From Nocardioides sp. Soil774 (lineage in GTDB: Bacteria > Actinomycetota > Actinomycetes > Propionibacteriales > Nocardioidaceae): a stretch of 64,000 nucleotides of DNA. Below are positions 8,783 to 16,766 of this stretch, piece by piece; positions within the stretch are counted from its first letter, which is position 1, and the number at the start of each line of letters is the position of its first letter. The position numbers and the translations under genes were made by a program. A model generated the notes under the pieces. The model was not told where the DNA came from, ran no database searches, and saw only the letters and a list, made by a program, of their open reading frames with translations. The DNA lies in the NCBI RefSeq assembly GCF_001428125.1, contig NZ_LMSM01000006.1, positions 340,074-404,073 of the forward strand. The letters are read 5' to 3'.

Positions 8783-9796
8783 ATGGCAACCCTGGCCCAG
8801 ATCGCCACCGAGGCCGGCGTCAGCGAGGCCACGGTCAGCCGTGTGCTGAACTCCAAGCCCGGTGTCAGTGAGGGCACGAAGCAAGCGGTCATCACCGCGC
8901 TCGACGTCCTCGGCTACGAGCGACCCGCCCAGCTGCGCCAGCGCAGCGCCGGCCTCGTGGGCCTCGTCGTGCCCGAGCTGGAGAACCCGATCTTCCCCGC
9001 GTTCGCCCAGGTCATCGAGGACGCCCTCGCCCGTCGCCGCTTCACCCCCGTGCTGTGCACGCAGTCGCCCGGCAGCCTGTCGGAGGACGAGTACGTCGAG
9101 TCGCTGCTCGACCACGGCGTGGCCGGCATCATCTTCGTCTCCGGCAAGCACGCCGACACCCGCGCCGACCACGACCGCTACCGGGTGCTGCTCGAGCGCG
9201 GCCTGCCCGTGGTGTTCATCAACGGCTACGTCGAGGGCGTGGACGCCCCGTTCATCTCCGCCGACGACCGGGTGGCCATGGACCTCGCGGTCGCGCACCT
9301 GACCCACCTCGGGCACCGCCGGATCGGCCTCGCGATCGGCCCCGCCCGCTTCATGCCGTCGGCCCGCAAGCACGAGGGCTTCGTCGCCGCGCTGGGCCGA
9401 CACCTCGGCCAGGCCGAGGACGAGGCGCGCGGCTGGATCGCGGAGACGATCTTCTCCGTCGAGGGCGGCGCCGCGGCCACCGACCAGCTGCTCGCCCAGG
9501 GCGCCACCGCCGTCGTGTGCGGCTCCGACATGATGGCGATCGGTGCGATCCGCGCGGCCCGCGCACGCGGCCTGGCGGTCCCCGGCGACGTGTCGGTCAT
9601 CGGCTTCGACGACTCACCGCTCGTGGCCTTCCTCGACCCGCCGCTCACCACCGTGCGCCAGCCGGTCGCACCCATGGGCAGCACCGCCGTCGCCGCCCTG
9701 GCCGACGCGATCGGCGGCGACCCGGTGGCGTCGCGCGAGTACCTCTTCGCACCCGAGCTGGTGCTCCGCGGCTCGACGGGCCCGGCACAGGGCTGA
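8783..9796 (+). CDS. LacI-family transcriptional regulator
   Basis: DNA-binding repressor that probably senses the imported sugar. The first 22 residues form the LacI helix-turn-helix (LAQIATEAGVSEATVSRVLN), followed by hinge and a periplasmic-binding-protein-like ligand domain (GLVVPELENPIFPAFAQVIE, VSVIGFDDSPLVAFLDPPLT). Length 337. ATG 8783 fits the family N-terminus exactly, yet it has no ribosome site and sits 5 bp after the palindrome, so the mRNA may be leaderless. An ATG at 8729 is in frame but would add unrelated residues and translate the operator. Autoregulation and control of the divergent importer are inferred from layout. Confidence 0.93.
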   Translation: MATLAQIATEAGVSEATVSRVLNSKPGVSEGTKQAVITALDVLGYERPAQLRQRSAGLVGLVVPELENPIFPAFAQVIEDALARRRFTPVLCTQSPGSLSEDEYVESLLDHGVAGIIFVSGKHADTRADHDRYRVLLERGLPVVFINGYVEGVDAPFISADDRVAMDLAVAHLTHLGHRRIGLAIGPARFMPSARKHEGFVAALGRHLGQAEDEARGWIAETIFSVEGGAAATDQLLAQGATAVVCGSDMMAIGAIRAARARGLAVPGDVSVIGFDDSPLVAFLDPPLTTVRQPVAPMGSTAVAALADAIGGDPVASREYLFAPELVLRGSTGPAQG

Positions 9797-9811
9797 GGCG
9801 CCCCGGTCGGC

Positions 9812-10294
9812 TCAGTCGTCCTCGCCCTCGCCACCGCCGGACGACGTGCCGGCGATCGTGCCCTTCCAGACCGACGAGGCACCGGAGTGGCCGGCATCGA
9901 TGACCGCGAAGATCGCGAAGGCGGCCGCGGCCAGCGACACCACCACGGTGACGGCTGTCATCCGGGCGGCCTGTCCGGCGCGGGCGAGCACGAACACGAC
10001 GAGGACCACGGCCCCGACGAGGACGTACATCGAGATGCCTGCGAGGTCGCCCTTCTCGGCGTGCTCGTAGGCCGGGTCGCCGACGCGGTGCTCGAGCGCC
10101 TCGCCGCTCTGCGTGGCCACGAACGCCGACACCGCCGCAATCAGCGACAGCGCCACGGTCGGCCAGCGCAGGCCCGTGCGCCAGCCCGGGCGGGCGGCGT
10201 ACGCCACCAGCATGAGCGCGGCGAGCGGACCCAGCACCACGACGGCGTGGACGACGAGTGCGTGGACGGGCAGACCGGCGACGATGTCGAACAT
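9812..10294 (-). CDS. DUF2231-type four-helix membrane protein
   Basis: 160-residue inner-membrane protein with about four hydrophobic helices (LVVHAVVVLGPLAALMLVAY; LIAAVSAFVATQSGEAL; MYVLVGAVVLVVFVLARA; MTAVTVVVSLAAAAFAIFAV). A histidine in helix 1 and another in HRVGDPAYEHAEKGD are typical of DUF2231 proteins, which are suspected to bind haem or act in redox. The C-terminus is glycine/acidic. ATG 10294 has GGAGGAG upstream. It lies 20 bp downstream of the VIT-type transporter on the same strand and may share its transcript. Function unknown. Confidence 0.75.
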   Translation of the reverse strand: MFDIVAGLPVHALVVHAVVVLGPLAALMLVAYAARPGWRTGLRWPTVALSLIAAVSAFVATQSGEALEHRVGDPAYEHAEKGDLAGISMYVLVGAVVLVVFVLARAGQAARMTAVTVVVSLAAAAFAIFAVIDAGHSGASSVWKGTIAGTSSGGGEGEDD

Positions 10295-10314
10295 GGAGCT
10301 CCTCCGGGGTGGGT

Positions 10315-11049
10315 TCAGCCGAGGGTAGTGCCCGCGAGCATGCCGATGAGGTAGGTGACCCCCATCGCCAGCAGGCCACCGGAGACGTTGCGGACCACCG
10401 CGGGCAGGCGGGGGCTGTAGCCGATCCGGGCGCTGACGAACCCGGTGAGGGCGAGCGCCGCGACGACGCTGAGCACCGTGACGAGGATGCGCACGCTGTC
10501 GGGCACGAACGCCACGATGAGCAGCGGGAGCAGGGCGCCGACGGTGAAGGCGATCATCGAGGCCCAGGCCGCGTGCCAGGGGTTGGTGAGGTTGTCGGGG
10601 TCGATGCCGAACTCGATGTCGGCGTGCGCGCGCAGCGCGTCCTTCTCGGTGAGCTCGGCGGCCACGCGCTCCGCGGTCTCGCGCGAGAGGCCCTTCTCCT
10701 CGTACATCCGGGCCAGCTCGCGCTCCTCGGTCTGGGGCATCCGCTCCAGCTCGACGGCCTCGAGGGCGAGCAGGGACTTCTCGGAGTCGCGCTGCGTGCT
10801 CACCGAGACGTACTCGCCGGCCCCCATGCTCAGCGCGCCCGCGGTCAGCGCCGCGATGCCCGCGATCACGATGGCCCCGCTGTCGTCGGTGGCGCCCGCG
10901 ACGCCCATCACGACGCCGGCGGTCGAGACGATGCCGTCGTTGGCGCCCAGCACGGCTGCGCGCAGCCAGTTCAGGCGGGTCCCGACGTTGTTGCCCATCT
11001 CGTCGTGGAAGTGCTGCGGCTCTTCGTCCGTCCCGATCTCCATGCTCAT
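10315..11049 (-). CDS. VIT1/CCC1-family iron/manganese transporter
   Basis: Membrane protein of the vacuolar iron transporter family, which moves Fe2+ or Mn2+. 244 residues from ATG 11049 (ATG 11043 is an alternative). The first helix carries the family signature as LRAAVLGANDGIVSTAGVVMG. A cytosolic charged stretch between helices 2 and 3 (about 75-135: LALEAVELERMPQTEERELA, EEKGLSRETAERVA) resembles the metal-binding domain of plant VIT1. Three further helices follow. The start codon lies inside a 43-bp repeat also found at the start of menB. In bacteria this family probably exports or detoxifies metal. Confidence 0.88.
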   Translation of the reverse strand: MSMEIGTDEEPQHFHDEMGNNVGTRLNWLRAAVLGANDGIVSTAGVVMGVAGATDDSGAIVIAGIAALTAGALSMGAGEYVSVSTQRDSEKSLLALEAVELERMPQTEERELARMYEEKGLSRETAERVAAELTEKDALRAHADIEFGIDPDNLTNPWHAAWASMIAFTVGALLPLLIVAFVPDSVRILVTVLSVVAALALTGFVSARIGYSPRLPAVVRNVSGGLLAMGVTYLIGMLAGTTLG

Positions 11050-11086
11050 GCACGTACTCGCTTCGCTCCGTGCGCGCATGAGGCAC
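11044..11086 (-). repeat. 43-bp repeat, copy 1, spanning the VIT gene start
   Basis: 42 of 43 bases match 24252-24294. On the minus strand the ends CTCATGC and GCATGAG are complementary, and the latter contains the ATG start of the transporter gene. Between them is GGAGCGAAGCGAG, containing a GGAG that could be a ribosome site. The 100 bp upstream also hold GAGCGAAGCGAGC-type sequence (11100-11122). Confidence 0.7.
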
Positions 11087-11195
11087 TGTGTCCGATGGTT
11101 CGCTCGCTTCGCTCGCTCACGACCCCATCGTCGCGTCCTGCGCAGCGGGCCGCAACGAAGGTGAGCCTGTGCTCAGCGTCCGACAGTGGTCGGGG

Positions 11196-11753
11196 TCAGG
11201 CGAGGGTGTACGTGCCCACGACCTCGTGGCGCGGACGTCGGCGCGGGCCCTCCCCGAGGTGGGAGGCGATGAGCGCGACCTCGCCGACCTGCCAGCGGGG
11301 CCCGGCGTAGCCGTCGAGGAGGCGGACCCACGAGGTCACGTTGGCCGGCCGCCCGAGCCGCGCGAGGGTGAGGTGCGGGCGGAACCGCTGACCGTCGACG
11401 CGAGCGCCGGCGCGGGAGACGGCCGTGCGGCAGGCCTGGGCGAGGCGGTCGAGCCCGGCGTCGTCGTCCGGCTCGAGGCCGGCGTAGAGGACGTGCGCGC
11501 CGTCGGCGTGTGGGAAGGCCCCGCCACCGGTGACCCGCATCCCGAACGACGCCCGGCGCAGCGCGGCGGCGCCCAGCAGGTCGTCGAGCGCCTCGAGGGC
11601 GTGGTCGGGCAGCGACTCGGTGAACGCGAGCGTCACGTGCCACTGCTCCACGCCCGACCAGCGGAACGGCGCCGCCTCCCGCCGCACGGACAAGAAGGCG
11701 TCGAGGTGCTCGACCACCTCCGGCGGCGGGACGACGGCGACGAAGGCCCGCAT
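11196..11753 (-). CDS. thpR: RNA 2',3'-cyclic phosphodiesterase (LigT/ThpR)
   Basis: Two-histidine (2H) phosphoesterase that opens 2',3'-cyclic phosphates on RNA and can ligate tRNA halves in vitro. Both catalytic HxTx motifs are present: H39-V-T-L and H127-L-T-L, in a 185-residue protein of the normal length. It opens with the family-typical MRAFVAVVPPPEV. The start overlaps the stop of the upstream acyl-CoA dehydrogenase by one base, so they are co-transcribed, though no functional link is evident. In its cell role ThpR is still poorly defined. Confidence 0.88.
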   Translation of the reverse strand: MRAFVAVVPPPEVVEHLDAFLSVRREAAPFRWSGVEQWHVTLAFTESLPDHALEALDDLLGAAALRRASFGMRVTGGGAFPHADGAHVLYAGLEPDDDAGLDRLAQACRTAVSRAGARVDGQRFRPHLTLARLGRPANVTSWVRLLDGYAGPRWQVGEVALIASHLGEGPRRRPRHEVVGTYTLA

Positions 11754-12898
11754 CAGAGCCCCAGGTCGCGCCCGATCAGCATCTTCATGATCTCGTTGGA
11801 GCCCGCCCAGATCTTCGTCACGCGGGCGTCGCGCCACGCGCGGGCGACGCGGTACTCGTTCATGTAGCCGTAGCCGCCGTGCACCTGGACGCAGTGGTCG
11901 AGGACGTCGTTCTGGACCTGCGAGGTCCACCACTTGGCCTTCGCGGCGTCGACCGGCGTCAGCTCCTGCTTGGTGTGGGCGATCACGCACTGGTCGACGA
12001 AGGCCTGCGTGACGTCGACGCGGGTCACCAGGTCGGCGAGGAGGAACTGGGTGTTCTGGAAGGCGCCGATCGGCTGGCCGAACGCCTGGCGGTCCTTGGC
12101 GTACTGGATGGTCTCCTCGAGGATCTGCTTGGCGTGGGCCAGGTTGGTGATGGCCGAGCCGAGGCGCTCCTGGGGCAGGAACTGCATCATCGAGATGAAG
12201 CCGGTGTCGAGCGGGCCGACGAGGTCGTCGTTGCTGACGCGCACGTTGTCGAAGGCGAGCTCGGCGGTGTCGGACTCGTCCTGGCCGACCTTGTCGAGCA
12301 CGCGGCCGACGCTGAAGCCCTCCAGGGTGGTGTCGACGGCGAAGAGCGAGATGCCCTTGGCCTTCTTCTCCGGGCTGGTGCGCGCCGCGACGAGCACGAT
12401 GTCGGCGGAGCCGCCGTTGGTGATGAAGGTCTTGGACCCGTTGATGATCCAGTCGTCGCCGTCGCGCACGGCGGTGGTCCTGAGGTTGGCCAGGTCGGAG
12501 CCGCCGCCGGGCTCGGTCATGCCGATGGCGGTGACGAGCTCGCCGCTCGCGGCCCTGGGCAGCCACCGGGCGCGCTGCTCGTCGTTGGTGAGGTGCACCA
12601 GGTAGGGCACGGTGATGTCGGCGTGGATGCCGACGCAGCTGGGCAGCGTCATGTTGACCTTGGCGAGCTCCTCGGTCAGCACCGCGTTGAAGCGGTAGTC
12701 GCCGGCCTCCGAGCCGCCGAACTCCTCGGGGATCTCCAGGCCGAGGAAGCCCTGCTTGCCGGCGGCGAGCCAGAAGTCGCGGTCGAGGCCGTGGCGCTCG
12801 GCGTAGGTCTCGAGGTGCGGGGTGACCTCGCGGTCCAGGAACTGCTTGACGGAGGCGCGGAAGGCCTCGTGGTCCTCGTCGTAGATGTCGCGCTTCAT
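11753..12898 (-). CDS. acyl-CoA dehydrogenase
   Basis: FAD enzyme that introduces a 2,3-double bond into an acyl-CoA. 381 residues with the three-domain ACAD layout: helical N-domain, FAD-binding ITTMTEPGGGSDL-type segment (here IGMTEPGGGSDLANLRT, about residues 125-141), and C-terminal helical bundle ending IWAGSNEIMKMLIGRDLGL, where E369 is at the catalytic-base position. RQAFGQPIGAFQNTQF is the conserved substrate-site helix. Chain-length preference is not readable. A 16-bp palindrome 10 bp before the start is likely its operator. ThpR follows with a one-base overlap. Confidence 0.92.
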   Translation of the reverse strand: MKRDIYDEDHEAFRASVKQFLDREVTPHLETYAERHGLDRDFWLAAGKQGFLGLEIPEEFGGSEAGDYRFNAVLTEELAKVNMTLPSCVGIHADITVPYLVHLTNDEQRARWLPRAASGELVTAIGMTEPGGGSDLANLRTTAVRDGDDWIINGSKTFITNGGSADIVLVAARTSPEKKAKGISLFAVDTTLEGFSVGRVLDKVGQDESDTAELAFDNVRVSNDDLVGPLDTGFISMMQFLPQERLGSAITNLAHAKQILEETIQYAKDRQAFGQPIGAFQNTQFLLADLVTRVDVTQAFVDQCVIAHTKQELTPVDAAKAKWWTSQVQNDVLDHCVQVHGGYGYMNEYRVARAWRDARVTKIWAGSNEIMKMLIGRDLGL

Positions 12899-12907
12899 GA
12901 CCCGTAT

Positions 12908-12923
12908 GTTACCCGCGAGTCAC
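12908..12923. promoter_or_regulatory. palindrome upstream of the acyl-CoA dehydrogenase
   Basis: GTTACCCG/CGAGTCAC is symmetric at six of eight positions. Its form (GTTAC...GTAAC) resembles operators of TetR-type fatty-acid regulators in actinobacteria. It lies 10 bp upstream of the ATG, so the transcript must have a very short leader if this is an operator. Regulator not in the window. Confidence 0.4.
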
Positions 12924-13017
12924 CAAGGCGCCATCGAACCTTCCGAAGTTGCCGCGCGACCAGCCACGGCACGCGTACCGTCGCTCCTGTCCGGCGCAGA
13001 CGGGGCGGGGAGCAGCT

Positions 13018-14799
13018 GTGGGTGACGACGATGCGGCGTGGGTGCGCCCACGCGGGAGGGCGTGGGGCAACGAGGCCCAGCGCGCGGTCCTGCACGCCAT
13101 CGCCGAGGACGTCGCGCGGCGCACCGAGCACAAGGTGGTGGCCATCGAGGCGCTGCGCTCCGACGGGTTCCTGGAGTTCGTGGCGATCGCCGGCGACGAG
13201 GCGGCGCGCGAGGAGATGCTCGGCAAGGCGTCCCCACTCGCCCTCGACCACATCCTCACCCTCGGCGTCGACCTCGACGGCTGGAGGCACATCCCCAACG
13301 AGCGGCTCGACGAGACGACCCGCACCTTCCTCGACCAGTACGGCCACAAGCCGGACGTCCCGGCCTCGGGCCTGCCCAACGGCTGGGACCCCGACGACCA
13401 GCTGGTCCGCCTGCTGGAGAACGACGAGGGCGAGCTGCGCGCGCTGATCTACCTCGACGAGCCGCTGTCGGGCCTGCGCCCGACCCCCGAGACCGTCGCT
13501 GCGATCAACGCCGAGGCGGGCGTGATGCTCGAGGCGGTCGTCAGCATCGTGGAGCGCGAGCTCTACGGCGAGCAGGTGCGCATGGTGGCACAGGCGCGAC
13601 GCGCGATCGAGAGCGTGCGGCCCGGCCTGGGCGAGGAGCAGTTCCTCGCCGAGGTGTCACGGGCGATGGTCGAGGCGATGGCCGTCGACACCGTCGACGT
13701 CATCTCGGAGGCGACCGAGGTCCCCGAGCTGGAGGACGAGCGACGCCACGTCTCGGAGCTGATGCGGCGCCAGTGGCGGCGGCGCGGGCACCTCGTCGTC
13801 GAGCGAGAGCACACGTGGGGCAGGGGCGAGGACGCCATCGAGACCCCGCCGTCGCTCACCCGGATCATGGACACCCACTCCCTGGGCTCCGGCCTGCTCG
13901 TGCCGATCGGCGCGGGTGAGGAATACCTCGGCACCCTCGCGATGGGACGTGCGATCGGCGAGCCGCGCTGGACCACCTCCGAGATCGTGGCCGCGACCAC
14001 GGTGGCCGGCGACCTGGCCCGTCTGGTGCTCGAGTCGCGACTGATGGAGCGCGAGCGGGCGCTCAACGCCGAGCTGCGGGGCGTCGCGGACTACCGGCGC
14101 GACATGGTGTTCACGCTGGCCCATGAGCTCCGCAACCCCGTCAGCGTCCTGTGGACCCACCTCGAGCTGCTGGCCGACGAGGCCGACCCCGAGCTGCGGG
14201 ACGAGTCGGTGCACGCGATGGACCGGGCCGCGCGCCGGATCGAGGACATGATCGAGGACCTCATGGCGCTGGCCACCGCCGACGACCCCGAGCGCTCGAC
14301 GCCACGCACGCGCGTCGACTTCTCCGCCCTGGTGCGCGAGAGCTGCCAGTTCCAGGCGACCACCGCCGGTCTCTCGGGCGTGGAGCTGGAGGTGGACGTC
14401 ACCGACGACCTCCTGATCGTCGGCGAGGTCGCCGGGCTCCAGCGGCTGGTGACCAACCTGCTGTCCAACGCCTTGAAGTACACCCTGAGCGGCGGCGCGG
14501 TCCGGGTCACGCTCGCCCCCGAGCGCCATGAGCAACGCGACGGGGTGCTGCTCACCTGTGCCGACACCGGGGTCGGCATCGCGCCCGGCGACCTCGAGTC
14601 GGTGTTCAAGCCGTTCTACCGCTCGGCGCGCCCCGAGGCGCGCCGACGCCCGGGCACCGGCCTCGGCCTGGCGATCACCGAGCGCGTCGTCAGCGGTCAC
14701 CACGGCCGGATCGGCGTCGAGTCGGTGCTGGGCGAGGGCAGCACCTTCAGCGTGTGGCTCCCGCTGGCTCCCCCCGACGCACCCCGCGGCGCAGCCTGA
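13018..14799 (+). CDS. soluble sensor histidine kinase (GAF-like sensor), paralogue A
   Basis: Cytosolic histidine kinase of 593 residues with no membrane segment. N-terminal region (about 1-190) is shared with the next gene, including AIEALRSDGFLEFVAI. A GAF-like sensor follows (about 190-340; SGLLVPIGAGEEYLGTLAMG). The HisKA box is TLAHELRNPVSVL with phospho-acceptor H369. The ATPase domain has the N box (LVTNLLSNALKYT), G1 (ADTGVGIAPGD) and G2 (RPGTGLGLAI). GTG 13018 with GGGGAG upstream is preferred; an ATG at 12949 has no ribosome site. No response regulator is adjacent; the signal is unknown. Confidence 0.88.
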   Translation: MGDDDAAWVRPRGRAWGNEAQRAVLHAIAEDVARRTEHKVVAIEALRSDGFLEFVAIAGDEAAREEMLGKASPLALDHILTLGVDLDGWRHIPNERLDETTRTFLDQYGHKPDVPASGLPNGWDPDDQLVRLLENDEGELRALIYLDEPLSGLRPTPETVAAINAEAGVMLEAVVSIVERELYGEQVRMVAQARRAIESVRPGLGEEQFLAEVSRAMVEAMAVDTVDVISEATEVPELEDERRHVSELMRRQWRRRGHLVVEREHTWGRGEDAIETPPSLTRIMDTHSLGSGLLVPIGAGEEYLGTLAMGRAIGEPRWTTSEIVAATTVAGDLARLVLESRLMERERALNAELRGVADYRRDMVFTLAHELRNPVSVLWTHLELLADEADPELRDESVHAMDRAARRIEDMIEDLMALATADDPERSTPRTRVDFSALVRESCQFQATTAGLSGVELEVDVTDDLLIVGEVAGLQRLVTNLLSNALKYTLSGGAVRVTLAPERHEQRDGVLLTCADTGVGIAPGDLESVFKPFYRSARPEARRRPGTGLGLAITERVVSGHHGRIGVESVLGEGSTFSVWLPLAPPDAPRGAA

Positions 14800-14906
14800 G
14801 CCGACCACGGACGCCGCGGGCCAAAGTGAAGACCTGCGGAAAAACTTCCGACAGTCACCACCGCGCGCCTACCATCCCCATGGCGGGTGGGGAGGGCGAG
14901 TGCGCC

Positions 14907-16751
14907 ATGGAACAGGGTGGGGCGGGTGAGCGCAGGACGCGCGACCTGAGCTGGGGCGACGCGCGTGCGCGTGCGCTGATGCATGCCCTTGCCCGCGACG
15001 CCGCCACCCGCGCCGGCTTCCGCGTGTGCGCCATCGAGGTCGTACGCCCCAAGGGGCTGCTGGAGTTCGTCGCCATCTACGGCGACGTGACCAACGCGGA
15101 GGAGCGGCTGGGCACCGCCTCCCGCCTGGCCGACATGCAGATGGTCTTCGCCGAGGGCGAGCCGTTCGGCAACTTCGTCTGGGTGCCCGACGAGAGCTAT
15201 TCCGACGACGTCCGCGACCTCATCGACGGCGTCGTCGTGGTCCCCGACATCCCGACCACGGGCGACCCGGGCGACTGGCACCCGATGGACATGCTGGCCG
15301 CGCAGATCGCCGATGAGCGTGGTGACCTGCGGGCCCTGCTCTACCTCGACGTCCCCACCGACCTCAAGCGGCCCGACAAGAACCGGCTGCTCGAGATCTC
15401 CGACGAGCTGGCGATGACGCTGCGCTCGGTCGTGACCGTGGTCGAGCGTGAGGAGTTCGCCGACCACATGCGCGTCATCCGCGCGACGCGCCGGCTGGCG
15501 CGGTCCAACCCCGCGCGCCACGACGTCAACCACCTCCTGCGTGAGGCGCGCTCGACGCTGCTCGGTGCGCTCTCGGTCGACGAGCTGGAGATCCACGTCT
15601 TCATCGACCAGGACGCGGAGACGCCCGACAGCCTGGGGCTGCAGATGGCACCGGACGTACGCCGCGCGCTGGACGAGGCCGCGGCGCGCGCCTGGGCCGA
15701 GCAGCGGGTGCTGATCATCGAGCCCGGCCGCATCTGGGGCGACGCCGAGCTCGACACCGCCCACGCCGACTGGTTCACCGAGGCGCTGCGCGGCGCCGGC
15801 TTCGAGGCCGTGGTCGTGGCGCCCGTCGGCGTGGACGACGAGGTGCTCGGCATGCTGATGTGCGCGCGCCGCACCGGCTCGCGCAGGTGGACCGACGGCG
15901 AGGGGGTCGCCGCGCTCGAGCTCGGCCACGACCTGGGCCGGGCCATCGCCAACGCCCACGCCACCCAGCGCGAGCGCCGCCTCCTCACCGAGCTGCGTGA
16001 GCTCGAGGAGGCGCGTCACCGCTTCCTGCGCGAGCTCACCCACGAGATCAACAACCCGATGACCGTGATCTCCGCCAACGCGGAGTTCCTCGCCACCAGC
16101 GACTTCGTCGACGAACGCGACCGGCGCCGCGCGCAGGCCATCCTGCGCGGCAGCGAGCGTCTCGGCGACCTGCTGGAGGGGCTGGCCATGCTCTCGCGCG
16201 TCAGCGACCCGCAGCACCCGCCCACGATGCGTCGCATCGACCTCCTGCCGATCGTGGAGGAGACGCTGGCCTCGATGAGCGCCGTCGCGGAGCGCCGCGA
16301 CATCACCCTCCACCTCGTCGGCGACACCCGCGAGGCGATCGTCCTGGCCGACCCGCGCGAGATCGCCAGCGCCGTCACCAACCTGGTCGACAACGCCGTG
16401 AAGTACTCCGACCAGGGCGACGAGATCTGGCTCGGCATCGAGCGCCGCGCCGACGGCGGCCTGTCCTTCAGCTGCAAGGACGAGGGGATCGGCATCTCCG
16501 AGGACGACCAGGCCAAGCTGTTCACCCCCCTCTTCCGCTCGACCAACGAGGAGGCGCTGCTGCGACCGGGCACCGGCCTCGGGCTCGGCATCGTGCGCGA
16601 GGTCATGCAGCGCCACGGCGGGACCGTCGAGGTCGTCTCCTCGCTCGGTCGCGGCACCTGCGTGCGCCTGCACTTCCGCCCGACGCCGCCGGACACGACA
16701 CCGCGCACGCCTGCGCCGCGCGGCGCCTCGACCTGGCGCGGCGGCGACTGA
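14907..16751 (+). CDS. soluble sensor histidine kinase (GAF-like sensor), paralogue B
   Basis: 614-residue cytosolic kinase, tandem paralogue of the preceding gene with the same architecture: shared N-terminal region (AIEVVRPKGLLEFVAIYGDV against AIEALRSDGFLEFVAIAGDE), GAF-like segment (VVVAPVGVDDEVLGMLMCAR), HisKA box LTHEINNPMTVI with H379, N box AVTNLVDNAVKYS, G1 KDEGIGISEDD and G2 RPGTGLGLGIV. Start ATG 14907 has GGGGAGGG upstream; ATG 14880 is in frame but has no ribosome site. A gap of about 107 bp from gene A leaves room for its own promoter. No partner response regulator nearby. Confidence 0.88.
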   Translation: MEQGGAGERRTRDLSWGDARARALMHALARDAATRAGFRVCAIEVVRPKGLLEFVAIYGDVTNAEERLGTASRLADMQMVFAEGEPFGNFVWVPDESYSDDVRDLIDGVVVVPDIPTTGDPGDWHPMDMLAAQIADERGDLRALLYLDVPTDLKRPDKNRLLEISDELAMTLRSVVTVVEREEFADHMRVIRATRRLARSNPARHDVNHLLREARSTLLGALSVDELEIHVFIDQDAETPDSLGLQMAPDVRRALDEAAARAWAEQRVLIIEPGRIWGDAELDTAHADWFTEALRGAGFEAVVVAPVGVDDEVLGMLMCARRTGSRRWTDGEGVAALELGHDLGRAIANAHATQRERRLLTELRELEEARHRFLRELTHEINNPMTVISANAEFLATSDFVDERDRRRAQAILRGSERLGDLLEGLAMLSRVSDPQHPPTMRRIDLLPIVEETLASMSAVAERRDITLHLVGDTREAIVLADPREIASAVTNLVDNAVKYSDQGDEIWLGIERRADGGLSFSCKDEGIGISEDDQAKLFTPLFRSTNEEALLRPGTGLGLGIVREVMQRHGGTVEVVSSLGRGTCVRLHFRPTPPDTTPRTPAPRGASTWRGGD

Positions 16752-16766
16752 GCGTCGCACCCCGGG

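Noticed and set aside
9812..11086. Single 424-codon minus-strand frame covering the DUF2231 and VIT genes
   Set aside because: Only the part from 10294 onward is protein-like; the rest is the wrong frame of the VIT transporter.
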